Assembly: GCF_002135205.1 (NCBI RefSeq)
Contig: NZ_NEFZ01000010.1
Span: forward strand, 62,001-126,000
Direction of reading: 5' to 3'
DNA length: 64,000 nucleotides
DNA from: Acinetobacter sp. ANC 4204
Lineage (GTDB): Bacteria > Pseudomonadota > Gammaproteobacteria > Pseudomonadales > Moraxellaceae
Shown here: positions 53,326 to 62,900 of the stretch, one piece after another
Layout: each line of letters begins with the position of its first letter
Position numbering within the stretch: the stretch's first letter is position 1
Program-made: the position numbers and the translations under genes
Notes under the pieces: model-generated
Databases searched by the model: none
What the model was told of the DNA's origin: nothing
Seen by the model: only the letters and a program-made list of their open reading frames with translations

Positions 53326-53663
53326 ATGAACTTGAACGAAAATGAAGTTTTATTAAAAGCTGTATTAAAAGTTACTGACTTACTTAATGTTAGTCAAGAT
53401 GACCTTACAACCATCCTTGGAATTGATTTTAGATTAATTTGTAATTCAGAATTAGATCCAAAATCTGAATCTGGTAAGAGAGCTCTAATACTTATCAGAA
53501 TCTTTAAATCTTTAGATGCTTTAAATGGTAACGATATTAGGCTGAATCAACATTTTATGAAAAACTTTAATTTAATAAAGTAACAGGCGGTATTCCTGCT
53601 GAGCAGATAAAAGATTCTGAGGGCTTAATTGCAGTATTAATGTTTCTAGAGATTTTGAAATAA
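53326..53663 (+). pseudogene. Broken copy of the DUF2384/MbcA-like gene
   Basis: Codons 1-80 align closely with the intact gene at 44226-44558. A 5-bp tandem duplication (TTTAATTTAA) near 53573 then shifts the frame and creates a stop at 53581. The lost remainder, GGIPAEQIKDSEG to the terminal LEILK, is still readable in another frame up to 53663. The truncated 85-residue product would lack the toxin-binding end. Confidence 0.85.
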
Positions 53664-53862
53664 AGTGAATTTGCTATAAAAAAAAGAAGTAATTAAGTCA
53701 TTGGAGCCCTGCCCCAATGACTTTTAGAAGTATTGAATATTTTGCTTCCGCCAGTTATCTATAGCAGCAAAAACCAATAAAAAATCCGAAATTTAAGACA
53801 AACTTTTTATCAAAAATTTGACAGTTATGAAAATTTAAATTCATAACTCTCTCTTCTATTAT

Positions 53863-54285
53863 TTAACCTTGCAATGTAGGCATGACAATTTCTTGCACAA
53901 TTTGCCTCATTAATGTTGGATAAACGGTACATACGTCATTTGTTAGCCACGCAATGATGATACGTTTACGTCCTGTTGCTGTAACTGCTGCGGCAAAAAT
54001 ATCATCGTCCATTGCGTTGACGATGCCTAGACGCTTAATACACGCTTCGAACTCAACAGGTAAATTATCTTTCAGTTCATCCATCAAAGGTCCCTGAGCA
54101 TATTTTTCCATACTTGAAGTAAGTACAGTCGGAATATTCAGAATTTTTGCTGTTTTAGCCAACATAACTGCATGGCGTTTCATCTCTTCAAGTGAAATCG
54201 AGTTAACCCAGCTCATTGTTCCAACTTGATGGTCAATCAATAACAATGCTGAATCTTCACTTGTAAATCGTTTGAGTTCCCTCAT
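53863..54285 (-). pseudogene. Isochorismatase-family hydrolase, C-terminally truncated
   Basis: A 140-residue piece of a YcaC-like cysteine hydrolase: LLLIDHQVGTM with the catalytic Asp, and TNDVCTVYPTLMRQ with the nucleophile Cys. Full-length relatives run about 60 residues further. Here the frame ends soon after the Cys with unrelated residues, so the gene was cut by the event that placed the inverted repeat beside it. Probably non-functional. Confidence 0.8.
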
Positions 54286-54391
54286 TTAATTTAATAATGG
54301 TTTAGCACTAAAAAAAAACGAGTTTTGCTCCTCGTTCGAGAGCTTTCAAAGTACTATACTGAGCTACTTCTTTTTCATTAAAAATAGGAAC

Positions 54392-54814
54392 CTATAAATC
54401 ATCAAGTTTAATGGTTTGATCATCTACCCTAACTTTGCCATAGACAGGTAAGAGAAAGCCTGAATGTTCAGGTGCTAAGTTCAAAACAAGTTCTGCGTTT
54501 GGTTCTAAAAACTAATGTCCAACATTGTGACTTCAGTGGGTGGAGTCAATGGCAGGCTAATAAAGATTAGTAGGGAATGTACGGTCTTTCCTGTTTCAGC
54601 AGGAACTTCTTCATGTACGATCCCTTTACCCGCGGTCGTCCAATGCAGACCACCTGATTTTATAAGATTTTGAGTCCCAATTGAGTCACGATTATTAATT
54701 CCTGTTTCTGAATCAAGGAATAAATATGAAACTGCTGAAAAGCCTTGATGGGGAGGAAAAGTCGGTCCACTCATCCAAGCATGATCAACACCAATAAATG
54801 GATTAGTTGCGTTG
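54392..54814 (-). pseudogene. Pirin-family protein remnant
   Basis: The N-terminal metal-site part is readable (NPFIGVDHAWMSGPTFPPH, then GLHWTTAGKGIVHEEVP), but the true start is lost at the IS boundary. The frame stops at 54505, and a further piece (LEPNAELVLNLAPEHSGF, ending LDDL and a stop at 54392) lies in another frame after an internal deletion. Pirin and isochorismatase-type genes are often neighbours, so both are remnants of one older locus. Confidence 0.8.
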
Positions 54815-55855
54815 GGCTTTATTGCATAAAGCCTTTAAAGATAGAGTTCTTTTAAGCAACTCAAATTTAAGTTACAACTTGGGTATGTGGTCGACCTAAT
54901 TCCATAAATTTGTTAAGGACTGCTACACATGCATGAACCTCATTGACTTGGCTTCGAAGGTTTCTTGAACTGAGTTTATCACTTAATAATTTGATGCAGT
55001 ACATCTTGGTTTCAACCAAACTTCGGCGATGATAGCCTCACCATTTTTTCCATAGTGTCCTGCCTAAACGTTTTAACTGTTCGAAGTAATTCATTTCGCT
55101 CTAGCGAACTGGTCTTTGTATCTTTCCAAAACTTGGCATTTTTCCTAGGAGGAATCACTGCATGTTTTTGCCGATCCGCAATGACCGGACGGCATTTCTT
55201 GGTGTCATAAGCTCCATCGGTATAAACAGAGTCAATCTGCTCATCTTGTGGAATCTGATCAAGTAAATCACCAAGTAGCTGTTAATCACTGACATTATTG
55301 ATTGTGAGCTGAATAGCATGTGTTTGCATGGTTTTAGCATCTATACCAATATGTAATTTACGCCATTGGTGACGATATTCAGGCTGATGTTTCTTACGTT
55401 TCCATTCACCTTCACCTAAAAACTTCAAGCCCGTGGAATCGACGAGTATATGCAGTCTATTGCAACTCTTCTCATAGCTAATTTGAATATCAATATGCTT
55501 TTGTCTGCTACACAGCGTACTGTAATCTGGTGCTGCCCAATTTAATCCGCAAAGGTTAATCAGACTTTGAACAAAACCTGTGACCATGCGTACAGAGAGT
55601 CTGAATAAAGATTTAATCATTAAACAGCATTGAATAGCGGTGTCAGAGTAAGTTTGATTCCGACCATGATTGCCTTATGATTGTGCATACCACTGGGTCT
55701 TTGGATCGAACCAAATGGCAATATTCCCACGATTAATGAGAGGTCGGTTATATGCGGGCCAATTGGTTGTGCGGTAGATTTTGTGTGTAGGCTTCTTCAT
55801 TTGAAAATCATATTGCTGAAGAAGCCCTTAAGAACAGTTTTGTGCAACTAAAGCC
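54815..55855. mobile_element. Dead IS5-family insertion sequence
   Basis: Ends are imperfect 19-bp inverted repeats: GGCTTTATTGCATAAAGCC at 54815-54833 and, reversed, GGCTTTAGTTGCACAAAAC at 55837-55855. The 1041-bp length fits the IS903/IS5 group. The flanks do not show a matching 9-bp target duplication, so one side was probably rearranged after insertion. It lies 27 bp beyond the stop of the glxD-like gene. Confidence 0.8.
54867..55800 (-). pseudogene. IS5-family DDE transposase, multiply disrupted
   Basis: The start MKKPTHKIYRTTNWPAYNRP is at 55800, followed by WFDPKTQWYAQS and an in-frame TAA. Next come LHILVDSTGLKFLGEGEW with the first catalytic Asp, NNVSD with a second in-frame TAA, and VYTDGAYDTKKC with the second Asp. 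A later frameshift precedes the end GRPHTQVVT at 54867. At least two nonsense codons and one frameshift make it inactive. Confidence 0.85.
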
Positions 55856-55881
55856 ATTCAGAACCAAAATCATTTCTAAGC

Positions 55882-57216
55882 TTAATACTGTAATTGCCCT
55901 GGAACCCAGTTTGTTCCTGCAAGTGGTACACGGGCCATTGCTGCAGCTTCAACAGTTAACGCAACCAAATCTTCAGGGTCAAGGTTGTGTAAGTGCGATT
56001 TACCACAAGCGCGCGCCATGGTTTGGGCTTCTAATACCAAGACCCGTAAATAATTGGCTAAGTGGCGCCCTCCTTCAATTGGGTCTAAGCGTTGAGCCAA
56101 CTCTGGGTCTTGGGTAGTAATCCCTGCAGGATCACGTCCATTCTGCCAATCATCATAATAACCCGACGCAGAGCCAATTTTATTTAACTCTTCATTTAAA
56201 CGAGGATGGTTATCACCTAATGCAATCAGTGCAGCAGTGCCAATCGCCACTGCATCTGCACCCAATGCCATCGCTTTTGCAACATCAGCACCTGTACGAA
56301 TTCCGCCTGAAACGATGAGCTGAACCTTACGATGCATTCCCATTTCTTGCAGCGCCTGAACAGCTTGAGGAATCGCAGACAAAATTGGAATACCGACATG
56401 CTCAATAAATACTTCTTGAGTTGCAGCAGTACCGCCTTGCATACCATCTAATACAATGACATCCGCCCCTGCTTTAACTGCAAGTTTGACATCATAGTAC
56501 GGACGGCTCGCCCCGATTTTGACATAAATCGGTTTTTCCCAATCAGTAATTTCACGGATTTCAGCAATTTTAATGGCTAAGTCATCTGGGCCTGTCCAAT
56601 CAGGATGACGACATGCACTACGTTGATCGACACCTACTGGAAGTGTACGCATACCCGCAACACGCTCAGTGACCTTCATGCCGAGTAGCATGCCGCCACC
56701 GCCTGGTTTTGCACCTTGTCCGAGTACAATTTCAATGGCATCTGCTTTGCGTAAATCGTCTGGGTTCATACCATAACGTGAAGGAAGATATTGGTACACT
56801 AATGTTTCAGAATGACCACGCTCTTCAGGTGTCATTCCGCCATCACCTGTCGTTGTCGATGTCCCCACCATAGAGGCGCCACGACCGAGTGATTCTTTGG
56901 CATTGGCAGACAAAGCACCGAAGCTCATCCCTGCAATGGTCACTGGAATTTTTAAATGAATTGGTTTTTTCGCAAAACGTGTACCCAACACCACATCGGT
57001 GCCACATTTTTCACGGTAACCTTCTAATGGGTAACGCGACATACTCGCGCCCAAAAGCAGTAAATCATCAAAGTGTGGTAAATGGCGTTTAGTACCGCCA
57101 CCACGAATATCGTAGATCCCTGTTGCAGCTGCACGTTGAATTTCTTGAATCGTCAAACGATCAAACGTAGCGGATTCACGTAATACTGGCTCAAATGTAG
57201 TAGTCGCTTGTGTCAT
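55882..57216 (-). CDS. glxD: Glutamate-synthase-like FMN subunit (GlxD/MgsC type)
   Basis: A 444-residue protein matching the central FMN/FeS domain of large-subunit glutamate synthase. Visible: ITIAGMSFGALSANAKESLGRGA, the GQGAKPGGGGML loop, VDQRSACRHPDW, and the FMN/phosphate segments VIVLDGMQGGTAATQEVF and LIVSGGIRTGADVAKAMALGADAV. With GlxB and GlxC it forms a split enzyme making glutamate or N-methylglutamate. Last gene of the glnT-glxBCD operon, 27 bp after glxC. Confidence 0.87.
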   Translation of the reverse strand: MTQATTTFEPVLRESATFDRLTIQEIQRAAATGIYDIRGGGTKRHLPHFDDLLLLGASMSRYPLEGYREKCGTDVVLGTRFAKKPIHLKIPVTIAGMSFGALSANAKESLGRGASMVGTSTTTGDGGMTPEERGHSETLVYQYLPSRYGMNPDDLRKADAIEIVLGQGAKPGGGGMLLGMKVTERVAGMRTLPVGVDQRSACRHPDWTGPDDLAIKIAEIREITDWEKPIYVKIGASRPYYDVKLAVKAGADVIVLDGMQGGTAATQEVFIEHVGIPILSAIPQAVQALQEMGMHRKVQLIVSGGIRTGADVAKAMALGADAVAIGTAALIALGDNHPRLNEELNKIGSASGYYDDWQNGRDPAGITTQDPELAQRLDPIEGGRHLANYLRVLVLEAQTMARACGKSHLHNLDPEDLVALTVEAAAMARVPLAGTNWVPGQLQY

Positions 57217-57243
57217 GATGATTTCTCCAAATACGTTGAATTC

Positions 57244-57972
57244 TTAGTAAGCAGATGCATTGTCTACTTTGAAGTTATAAAGTTGGCGTGCGGAACCGTA
57301 GCGTTTAAATGTGCTTGGATCTTGGTCAAAACCCGCTTTTGCTAATAACTCAGTCAATTCAGCAATGTGCTCAGGGCGCATTTCTTTTTCAATACAATCT
57401 GAACCCAGTGATTTCACTGTGCCTTTAACATAAATACGGGTTTCATAGAGTGAGTCGCCAAGTGCATCACCTGCATCTCCACACACCACCAAGCGACCTG
57501 CTTGACCCATGAAGCAGCTCATATGACCAATACTACCGCCCACCACAATATCCACGCCTTTCATGGAAATGCCACAGCGGGCACCTGCATCTCCTTCAAT
57601 CACCAGCAAACCACCATGTGCCGTTGCGCCTGCCGCTTGCGATGCATTGCCTTTAATATAAACAGAACCTGACATCATATTTTCAGCTACGCCTACACCG
57701 ACATTACCATTCACCACGATGTCTGCTTCTTGATTCATGCCTGCACAGTAATAACCTGCATGTCCATCAATGGTGACTTGAACGGGCGCTTTAATCCCTA
57801 CGGCAATGTTATGTTGACCCGCTGGATTTTTAACTTTCCAAGATGTGACTTCTTCAACAATTTCTGCAGTATGTAACGCCTGATTCAGCTCACGAATCGT
57901 ATCCACGCTTAGATCATAAGTATCTTTAAAAGTGGTTGAAGTCATTTTTTCTGCTAGTACTGTGCTATTCAT
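57244..57972 (-). CDS. glxC: Glutamate-synthase GXGXG-domain protein (GlxC/MgsB type)
   Basis: A 242-residue right-handed beta-helix protein equal to the C-terminal GXGXG domain of glutamate synthase; the repeats run from about 70 to 190 (GHAGYYCAGMNQEADIVV, GNVGVGVAENMMSG, GDAGARCGISMKG, GSIGHMSCFMGQAG, GDAGDALGDSLYE). It is a structural subunit between GlxB and GlxD, 26 bp after glxB and 27 bp before glxD. Confidence 0.9.
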   Translation of the reverse strand: MNSTVLAEKMTSTTFKDTYDLSVDTIRELNQALHTAEIVEEVTSWKVKNPAGQHNIAVGIKAPVQVTIDGHAGYYCAGMNQEADIVVNGNVGVGVAENMMSGSVYIKGNASQAAGATAHGGLLVIEGDAGARCGISMKGVDIVVGGSIGHMSCFMGQAGRLVVCGDAGDALGDSLYETRIYVKGTVKSLGSDCIEKEMRPEHIAELTELLAKAGFDQDPSTFKRYGSARQLYNFKVDNASAY

Positions 57973-57998
57973 ATTTTTACTCCAATTTTTCTGTTAAC

Positions 57999-58922
57999 TT
58001 ATGCTGCTGCACTGCTATTGGTTGAAGAACGTTCCCAAACATATAAAGTCGCTGGCTCTGGCTCCCACACTTTGGCTTTATCAATATTCGGTAATGAGGC
58101 TAAGGCTTGATATTCAGAAGCCATGGCAACGTAATCATCCGTTTCAGCCAAAACCGCGGGTTTACAAGCAATCGGATCACGAATCACGGCAAAACCATCG
58201 CGTGTCCCAATGGCAAAAGTAAAGAAGCCATCTAAGTCATCCAGTGCATGATTTAACGCTTGCTCAAGATTGTCCCCTTGCTGTAAGCGCCAAGTGAGAT
58301 AACCTGCCGCAACTTCGGTATCGTTATCTGTTTCGAAGCTAATGCCTTCACGTTTGAGTTCTTGGCGTAAACGGGCATGATTCGATAATGAACCGTTATG
58401 TACTAAACATAAGTCGGCACCCGTAGAAAAAGGATGGCTGCCTTCCATCGTTACAGCACTTTCAGTCGCCATACGGGTATGCCCAATGATGTGGCTACCT
58501 TTCATCTTAGCTAAGCCAAAACGTTCAGAAATTTCGACTGGAAGACCCATGCCTTTTAAGATTTCAATGCTTTGCCCCACGCTCATAATTTTAAGTTCAG
58601 ATGCAAGTTCAGTAATGGCAGCACGAACAGTGGCTTCATCTGCTTCAACTTTTAACACCGCCGCAGTTGCATTTTGAAACCAGTCAAACCCTGTGCCCAG
58701 TTTTGCTTGTAATTTTTCTGAAAAACCTTGCCAGTTAAAGCTTTCATCTGCGCTTTGTAAGGTCAATTTGACCCAGCCATCTTGTACTTCATCACCATAA
58801 ATGGCGAAGCCCGCACTATCTGGACCACGTCCAGTCATGGCTTCTAGCATTGGTTCAAATAACTTGCCTAATTGTGATTCAAGCGCTGGGTTTTTAAGAT
58901 ATAAGCCAACAATTCCACACAT
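57999..58922 (-). CDS. glxB: Class II glutamine amidotransferase (GlxB/MgsA type)
   Basis: A 307-residue N-terminal-nucleophile amidotransferase. Cys2 (MCGIVGLY) is the nucleophile after Met removal, and HTRMATES, SHPF and LVHNGSLSNHARLR with the later GFFTFAIGTRDGFAVIRDP are the glutamine-site motifs. It supplies ammonia, or accepts a gamma-glutamyl amide, for the GlxCD synthase. It lies 62 bp after glnT. Confidence 0.9.
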   Translation of the reverse strand: MCGIVGLYLKNPALESQLGKLFEPMLEAMTGRGPDSAGFAIYGDEVQDGWVKLTLQSADESFNWQGFSEKLQAKLGTGFDWFQNATAAVLKVEADEATVRAAITELASELKIMSVGQSIEILKGMGLPVEISERFGLAKMKGSHIIGHTRMATESAVTMEGSHPFSTGADLCLVHNGSLSNHARLRQELKREGISFETDNDTEVAAGYLTWRLQQGDNLEQALNHALDDLDGFFTFAIGTRDGFAVIRDPIACKPAVLAETDDYVAMASEYQALASLPNIDKAKVWEPEPATLYVWERSSTNSSAAA

Positions 58923-58984
58923 ATTCTTTCTCCGATTATTTTGTATTCATTGCTTTGTATTAGCGGTGACATTAGGTCTTTTGC

Positions 58985-60385
58985 TTAAAAGAACTCGGTA
59001 TAACGCTGTATTTCCCAGTCCGAAACGTGACGACAGTATTCGACCCATTCCATACTTTTTTGTTCAATAAACTCACCCACAATCTCTGCACCCATTTTGT
59101 CTTTAAATAATGGATCAGCTTTTAAAGCATCGACCGCTTCTTTTAAGGACTGTGGTAAGGTTTCAATGCCACGTTCTGCAATTTCATCAAAACCTAAGGT
59201 GTATAAATTTTCATTGCATGCGGTTGGCGGGCTAAGTTCACGCTCAATACCATCTAAACCAGCGGCAATGATGGCTGCAGAAACTAAATAGGGATTACAG
59301 CCTGCATCTGGTAGTCGAAGCTCAATACGTCCATAGGGAATACGGACCATTGCCGAACGGTTATTTGCTCCGTAAGTGATAAAAGCAGGTGCCCATGTTG
59401 CGCCCGACAGTGAACGACCAACCACTAAGCGTTTGTAAGAGTTGACGGTTGGGGCACAAAATGCGCAAAGTGCTGGTGCATGAGCCAACAAACCAGCAAT
59501 AAATTGGTAAGCCATTTTTGACAGCCCCATACCGCTTGGGTCGCTCGGATCATGAAATAAGTTATTTGATTCATCACTACCAATAGACAAATGGAAGTGC
59601 ATTCCATTTCCTGCTCGTTTAGGATCTGGTTTAGGCATAAATGAACAAATCATGCCTAAATCATTGGCAATTTCTCCTGCTGCCATGCGGAAGAAAGTAA
59701 ACATATCTGCCGAATTCATAGCATCACTATAAGTATAATTAATCTCAAATTGCCCATTGGCATCTTCATGATCAATTTGATAAATATCAAAACCTACGGG
59801 GATTAATGCTTCAGTTAAGCGCTCAAGGAACTGACGAGAACGGGAAAGACCTTTATAGTCATAACAAGGTTTATCTAAAGTATCTGAGTCATCCACAGCT
59901 TTTAATTTGCCATCTTCTCCACGACGGAAAAGACTAAATTCTGGTTCTAAACCTGTATTTAATGTCCAACCTTTCTCAGCCAAACGTTGTACTTGTTTAC
60001 GCAGTACATAACGAGTGTCATAAGGGTGAGGTTTACCATTTACATGTCCTTCGCAAACCACGCGGCCATAACCAGGTTGCCAAGGGACAGGAATTAAAGT
60101 AGATAAATCCCCTTTTACCATAAAGTCAGGGCCATGCGGTTGCATTCCCATACCAGAAATTGCAAATCCAGCAAAGCCTACACCATCTTTCTCAATGGCT
60201 TTTAAACCAGAAATTGGAACTGATTTTGTTTTTGCTGCACCATGAATATCCACAAATTGTGCAAGCACATATTTCAAATGATGTTGATCAATGACTTTTT
60301 GTACTTCTGAACGATACATGGGTTTGTTGATCACTTCGTGGTGATCAAACATCTCCTTTACAGCCTGCTGCAACATGATTGACAT
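58985..60385 (-). CDS. glnT: GlnT-type glutamine synthetase / gamma-glutamyl-amide synthetase
   Basis: A 466-residue glutamine-synthetase-fold ligase. [14 protein letters not shown] near 46 (Asp and substrate loop), EPEFSLF near 157, [13 protein letters not shown] near 220, the ATP region [14 protein letters not shown] near 272 and [19 protein letters not shown] near 352 are the family landmarks. The neighbours GlxBCD make it resemble gamma-glutamylmethylamide synthetase of the N-methylglutamate route, which ligates amines to glutamate, rather than housekeeping GlnA. The amine substrate is unknown. A sigma-54 promoter lies upstream. Confidence 0.85.
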   Translation of the reverse strand: MSIMLQQAVKEMFDHHEVINKPMYRSEVQKVIDQHHLKYVLAQFVDIHGAAKTKSVPISGLKAIEKDGVGFAGFAISGMGMQPHGPDFMVKGDLSTLIPVPWQPGYGRVVCEGHVNGKPHPYDTRYVLRKQVQRLAEKGWTLNTGLEPEFSLFRRGEDGKLKAVDDSDTLDKPCYDYKGLSRSRQFLERLTEALIPVGFDIYQIDHEDANGQFEINYTYSDAMNSADMFTFFRMAAGEIANDLGMICSFMPKPDPKRAGNGMHFHLSIGSDESNNLFHDPSDPSGMGLSKMAYQFIAGLLAHAPALCAFCAPTVNSYKRLVVGRSLSGATWAPAFITYGANNRSAMVRIPYGRIELRLPDAGCNPYLVSAAIIAAGLDGIERELSPPTACNENLYTLGFDEIAERGIETLPQSLKEAVDALKADPLFKDKMGAEIVGEFIEQKSMEWVEYCRHVSDWEIQRYTEFF

Positions 60386-60487
60386 ACTCCTAATATGACA
60401 AAAACAGTGTTTGGCTTGAAAAATGCATTGAGATATTTATATTAATGCAAGTTTCATATCAAGAAATTTTATTTCCCAAAGAGAAAA

Positions 60488-60502
60488 GCAAATCTCTTGC
60501 CA
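60488..60502 (-). promoter_or_regulatory. Sigma-54 promoter of glnT-glxBCD
   Basis: On the minus strand TGGCAAGAGATTTGC has GG-N10-GC at the required spacing (GG at 60501-60500, GC at 60489-60488). The start of transcription would be near 60476, about 90 nt before glnT. Such a promoter implies NtrC-type control by nitrogen supply. Confidence 0.75.
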
Positions 60503-60668
60503 AGTTTCATTTTTTGCAGAAGAATTTGATAAAAAACAGCCAAGCCTTTAATTTCCTTATAGGAATATTTATTTCACAAGAGGATTATTAAAATATAGAA
60601 CAATAGTTTTTTATTTTTAGTAGAATTTAAAAGGCATAATTTTCAAAACAGTGCAGAGTTGAACCATA

Positions 60669-61268
60669 ATGAGTCAAACCAAGAACAGCCTAAAGTTGGA
60701 ACAATATATAGGTATTCAAATTAAGAAACATCGACAAGAACAGAGCCTCAAACTGTCTGAAGTAGCCCAAATTTCAGGTATTAGCCAAGGCATGTTAAGT
60801 AAAATTGAAAATGCTCAGGTTTCGACTAGCCTTGAAACTCTTAGTCGCCTATGTGAAGTCCTCGGTATTCCAATGTCAACGTTGTTTAGTCAATATGACC
60901 AACAAGAAAGTAATGCCATGTTGGTTAAATCAGGTGAAGGTATGGAAGTTGTACGTCGTGGAACTGAAAAAGGACACACGTATCATCTCATTACGCATTC
61001 ACGTGGCCCACGTAAAAATTTTGAGGCTTATTTGGTGAGTATGGATGATGCTAGTGAGGAGTTCCCGACCTTTGCTCATCCTGGTACAGAAATGTTGTAT
61101 CTGGTTGAAGGTGAATTAATGTATCGCCATGGTCATGAAATTTTCCACATGCAGCCAGGTGACTGTTTAACACTTGAAGGTGAAATCCCACATGGACCAG
61201 AAAAACTGATTAAAGTGCCAATTCGTTTACTCTCAATTATGAACTATGGATCAAATGGAGAAGTATAA
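60669..61268 (+). CDS. XRE-cupin transcriptional regulator
   Basis: A 199-residue regulator with an N-terminal XRE helix-turn-helix (LKLSEVAQISGISQGMLSKIENAQVS, about 24-50) and a C-terminal cupin sensor domain (HPGTEMLYLVEGELMYRHGHEIFHMQPGDCLTLEGEIPHGPE). This architecture is common in regulators of amine and amino-acid catabolism such as PuuR. It is divergent from glnT and precedes amt, so control of one or both is likely. Confidence 0.87.
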   Translation: MSQTKNSLKLEQYIGIQIKKHRQEQSLKLSEVAQISGISQGMLSKIENAQVSTSLETLSRLCEVLGIPMSTLFSQYDQQESNAMLVKSGEGMEVVRRGTEKGHTYHLITHSRGPRKNFEAYLVSMDDASEEFPTFAHPGTEMLYLVEGELMYRHGHEIFHMQPGDCLTLEGEIPHGPEKLIKVPIRLLSIMNYGSNGEV

Positions 61269-61413
61269 GTTTCTGTATGGTACCTGTTTTAAGAAATGGT
61301 GCATGTGAAAATATTAAAGCTAAATCACATACACCTTTCAATCATTTCAATGTTTCATAGTTTTATCAATCACACTACATTGTCACGTCATAAGAATGCT
61401 TAATAAATAATCA

Positions 61414-61429
61414 TGGTACAAGAATTGCT
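61414..61429 (+). promoter_or_regulatory. Sigma-54 promoter of amt
   Basis: TGGTACAAGAATTGCT fits the -24/-12 consensus with GG at 61415-61416 and GC at 61427-61428, 10 nt between. Transcription should start near 61440, about 90 nt before the amt ATG. It parallels the promoter of glnT. Confidence 0.8.
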
Positions 61430-61532
61430 TTAACTGAAAGGAAATTATTATTCTCTTTAGGAATGCTGATCTTATGTATTTCTATTTAAGAGCCAATCAA
61501 ATAAGCAAATCCTCCATTGGGAGTACTTCATC

Positions 61533-62846
61533 ATGATTCATGTGTTAAAAAAAATCTTTCTGGCCTTGCTATTCCTTATTCCTACCTGTGTTTTTGCCGA
61601 AGAACCTCACTTAGATGCTGCATCTACAGTATGGATGATGATCTCTGCAATTTTAGTACTGATGATGTTCATTCCAGGTCTTGCCTTATTTTATGGTGGA
61701 ATGCTACGGTCAAAAAATGTTTTGTCCTTGTTCTCTCAATTCTTTGCCGTTGCAGGTATTTCAGCCATTTTATGGGTGGCATTTGTTTATAGTATGACCT
61801 CCGACACCAGTAACATGACCGAAGGGAATTTAAACCTTAATAGTTTTGTAGGTTCCTTAAATAAAGCATTTCTACTCGGCATAAATGACCAGACCTTGGT
61901 GGGCGGTGTGCCTGAGTATGTGTTGATTACTTTTGGTCTAACTTTTGCCATTATTACACCTTGTATTGCCATTGGTGCTTTTGCAGAACGTATGAAGTTT
62001 AGTGCTGTTATAATCTTTGCTGCACTTTGGCTGACTTTAGTTTATGGCCCTTTAGCACATATGGTCTGGGGTGGCCCTGGGGCAATTATGCACAACTGGG
62101 GGGTGTTAGATTTTGCTGGCGGGACAGCGGTTCATATTAACTCTGGTATTGCGGCCTTGGTCGGTGTATTGGTTTTGGGGAAACGTCACGGCTGGCCTAC
62201 GACAGCGATGCCGCCACACAATTTAGTATATACCATGATTGGTGCTGCACTATTATGGGCAGGTTGGTTTGGTTTTAATGTCGGTTCTGCGCTCTCTGCC
62301 AACACCACAGCGGGCGTCGCACTGTTAACCACAATGCTTGCGACTTGTGCAGGTATTACTGGTTGGATGTGTATTGAAAAAATGATGGCAAAACATGTGA
62401 CATCTCTTGGACTGGCTTCAGGAGCTGTTGCTGGCTTGGTTGGCATTACGCCTGCTGCTGCCTATGTTGGACCATTAGGTGCGCTTGCGATTGGCTTCCT
62501 TACAAGTATTTGTTGTTTTTATGCTGTGACTAAATTAAAGCGAAAATTTGGTTTTGATGATGCTGTTGATGTATTTGCCTTACACGGTGTAGGTGGCATG
62601 GTTGGGGCAATATTAACAGGCATTTTCTGTATTCCTGCTTTAGGGGGTACTGTAAGCGATGTTAATTTAGTCCAGCAATTCTTTGCTCAAGTTGCAGGCA
62701 TTGTCTTAACTATTGTGTACTGTGGATGTTTTACATGGCTCATTATGAAAGGCATAGATATGACAATCGGGTTACGGGTCAGTGCAGAAGAAGAACAGCA
62801 AGGTCTTGATATTATTGAGCATAACGAACGTGCTTATAACAGTTAA
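61533..62846 (+). CDS. amt: Ammonium transporter (Amt family)
   Basis: A 437-residue inner-membrane ammonium channel with an N-terminal signal peptide (FLALLFLIPTCVFA) and eleven expected helices. Landmarks: FYGGMLRSKNVLS after helix 1, the DFAGGTAVHINSGIAALVG signature with the first pore His, and DVFALHGVGGMVGAI with the second. It is not paired with glnK, which usually precedes amtB. The sigma-54 promoter and the glnT neighbourhood place it in a nitrogen-scavenging unit. Confidence 0.93.
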   Translation: MIHVLKKIFLALLFLIPTCVFAEEPHLDAASTVWMMISAILVLMMFIPGLALFYGGMLRSKNVLSLFSQFFAVAGISAILWVAFVYSMTSDTSNMTEGNLNLNSFVGSLNKAFLLGINDQTLVGGVPEYVLITFGLTFAIITPCIAIGAFAERMKFSAVIIFAALWLTLVYGPLAHMVWGGPGAIMHNWGVLDFAGGTAVHINSGIAALVGVLVLGKRHGWPTTAMPPHNLVYTMIGAALLWAGWFGFNVGSALSANTTAGVALLTTMLATCAGITGWMCIEKMMAKHVTSLGLASGAVAGLVGITPAAAYVGPLGALAIGFLTSICCFYAVTKLKRKFGFDDAVDVFALHGVGGMVGAILTGIFCIPALGGTVSDVNLVQQFFAQVAGIVLTIVYCGCFTWLIMKGIDMTIGLRVSAEEEQQGLDIIEHNERAYNS

Positions 62847-62900
62847 AAAATAATAAAGTAGGTGCTTTATACTTTGATGTAATGGCACAACGAACCAAAT

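Larger units (their letters stand above)
52955..53773. repeat. Right copy of the ~0.8-kb inverted repeat
   Basis: Inverted counterpart of 44118-44923. It contains a broken helicase start, a broken MbcA-like gene, a damaged terminator hairpin (ATTGGAGCC where the left copy has ATTGGGGTA) and the last codons of herA. It is bounded by the dif/Tn7-like end on one side and the truncated isochorismatase gene on the other. Confidence 0.85.

Noticed and set aside
58001-58222. Plus-strand open frames opposite glxB and glnT
   Set aside because: They are opposite-strand shadows of conserved genes, with no sign of independent coding.
61281-61310. NtrC-like half site GGTGCA upstream of amt
   Set aside because: No matching second half at the right distance; the sigma-54 promoter is the better-supported signal.
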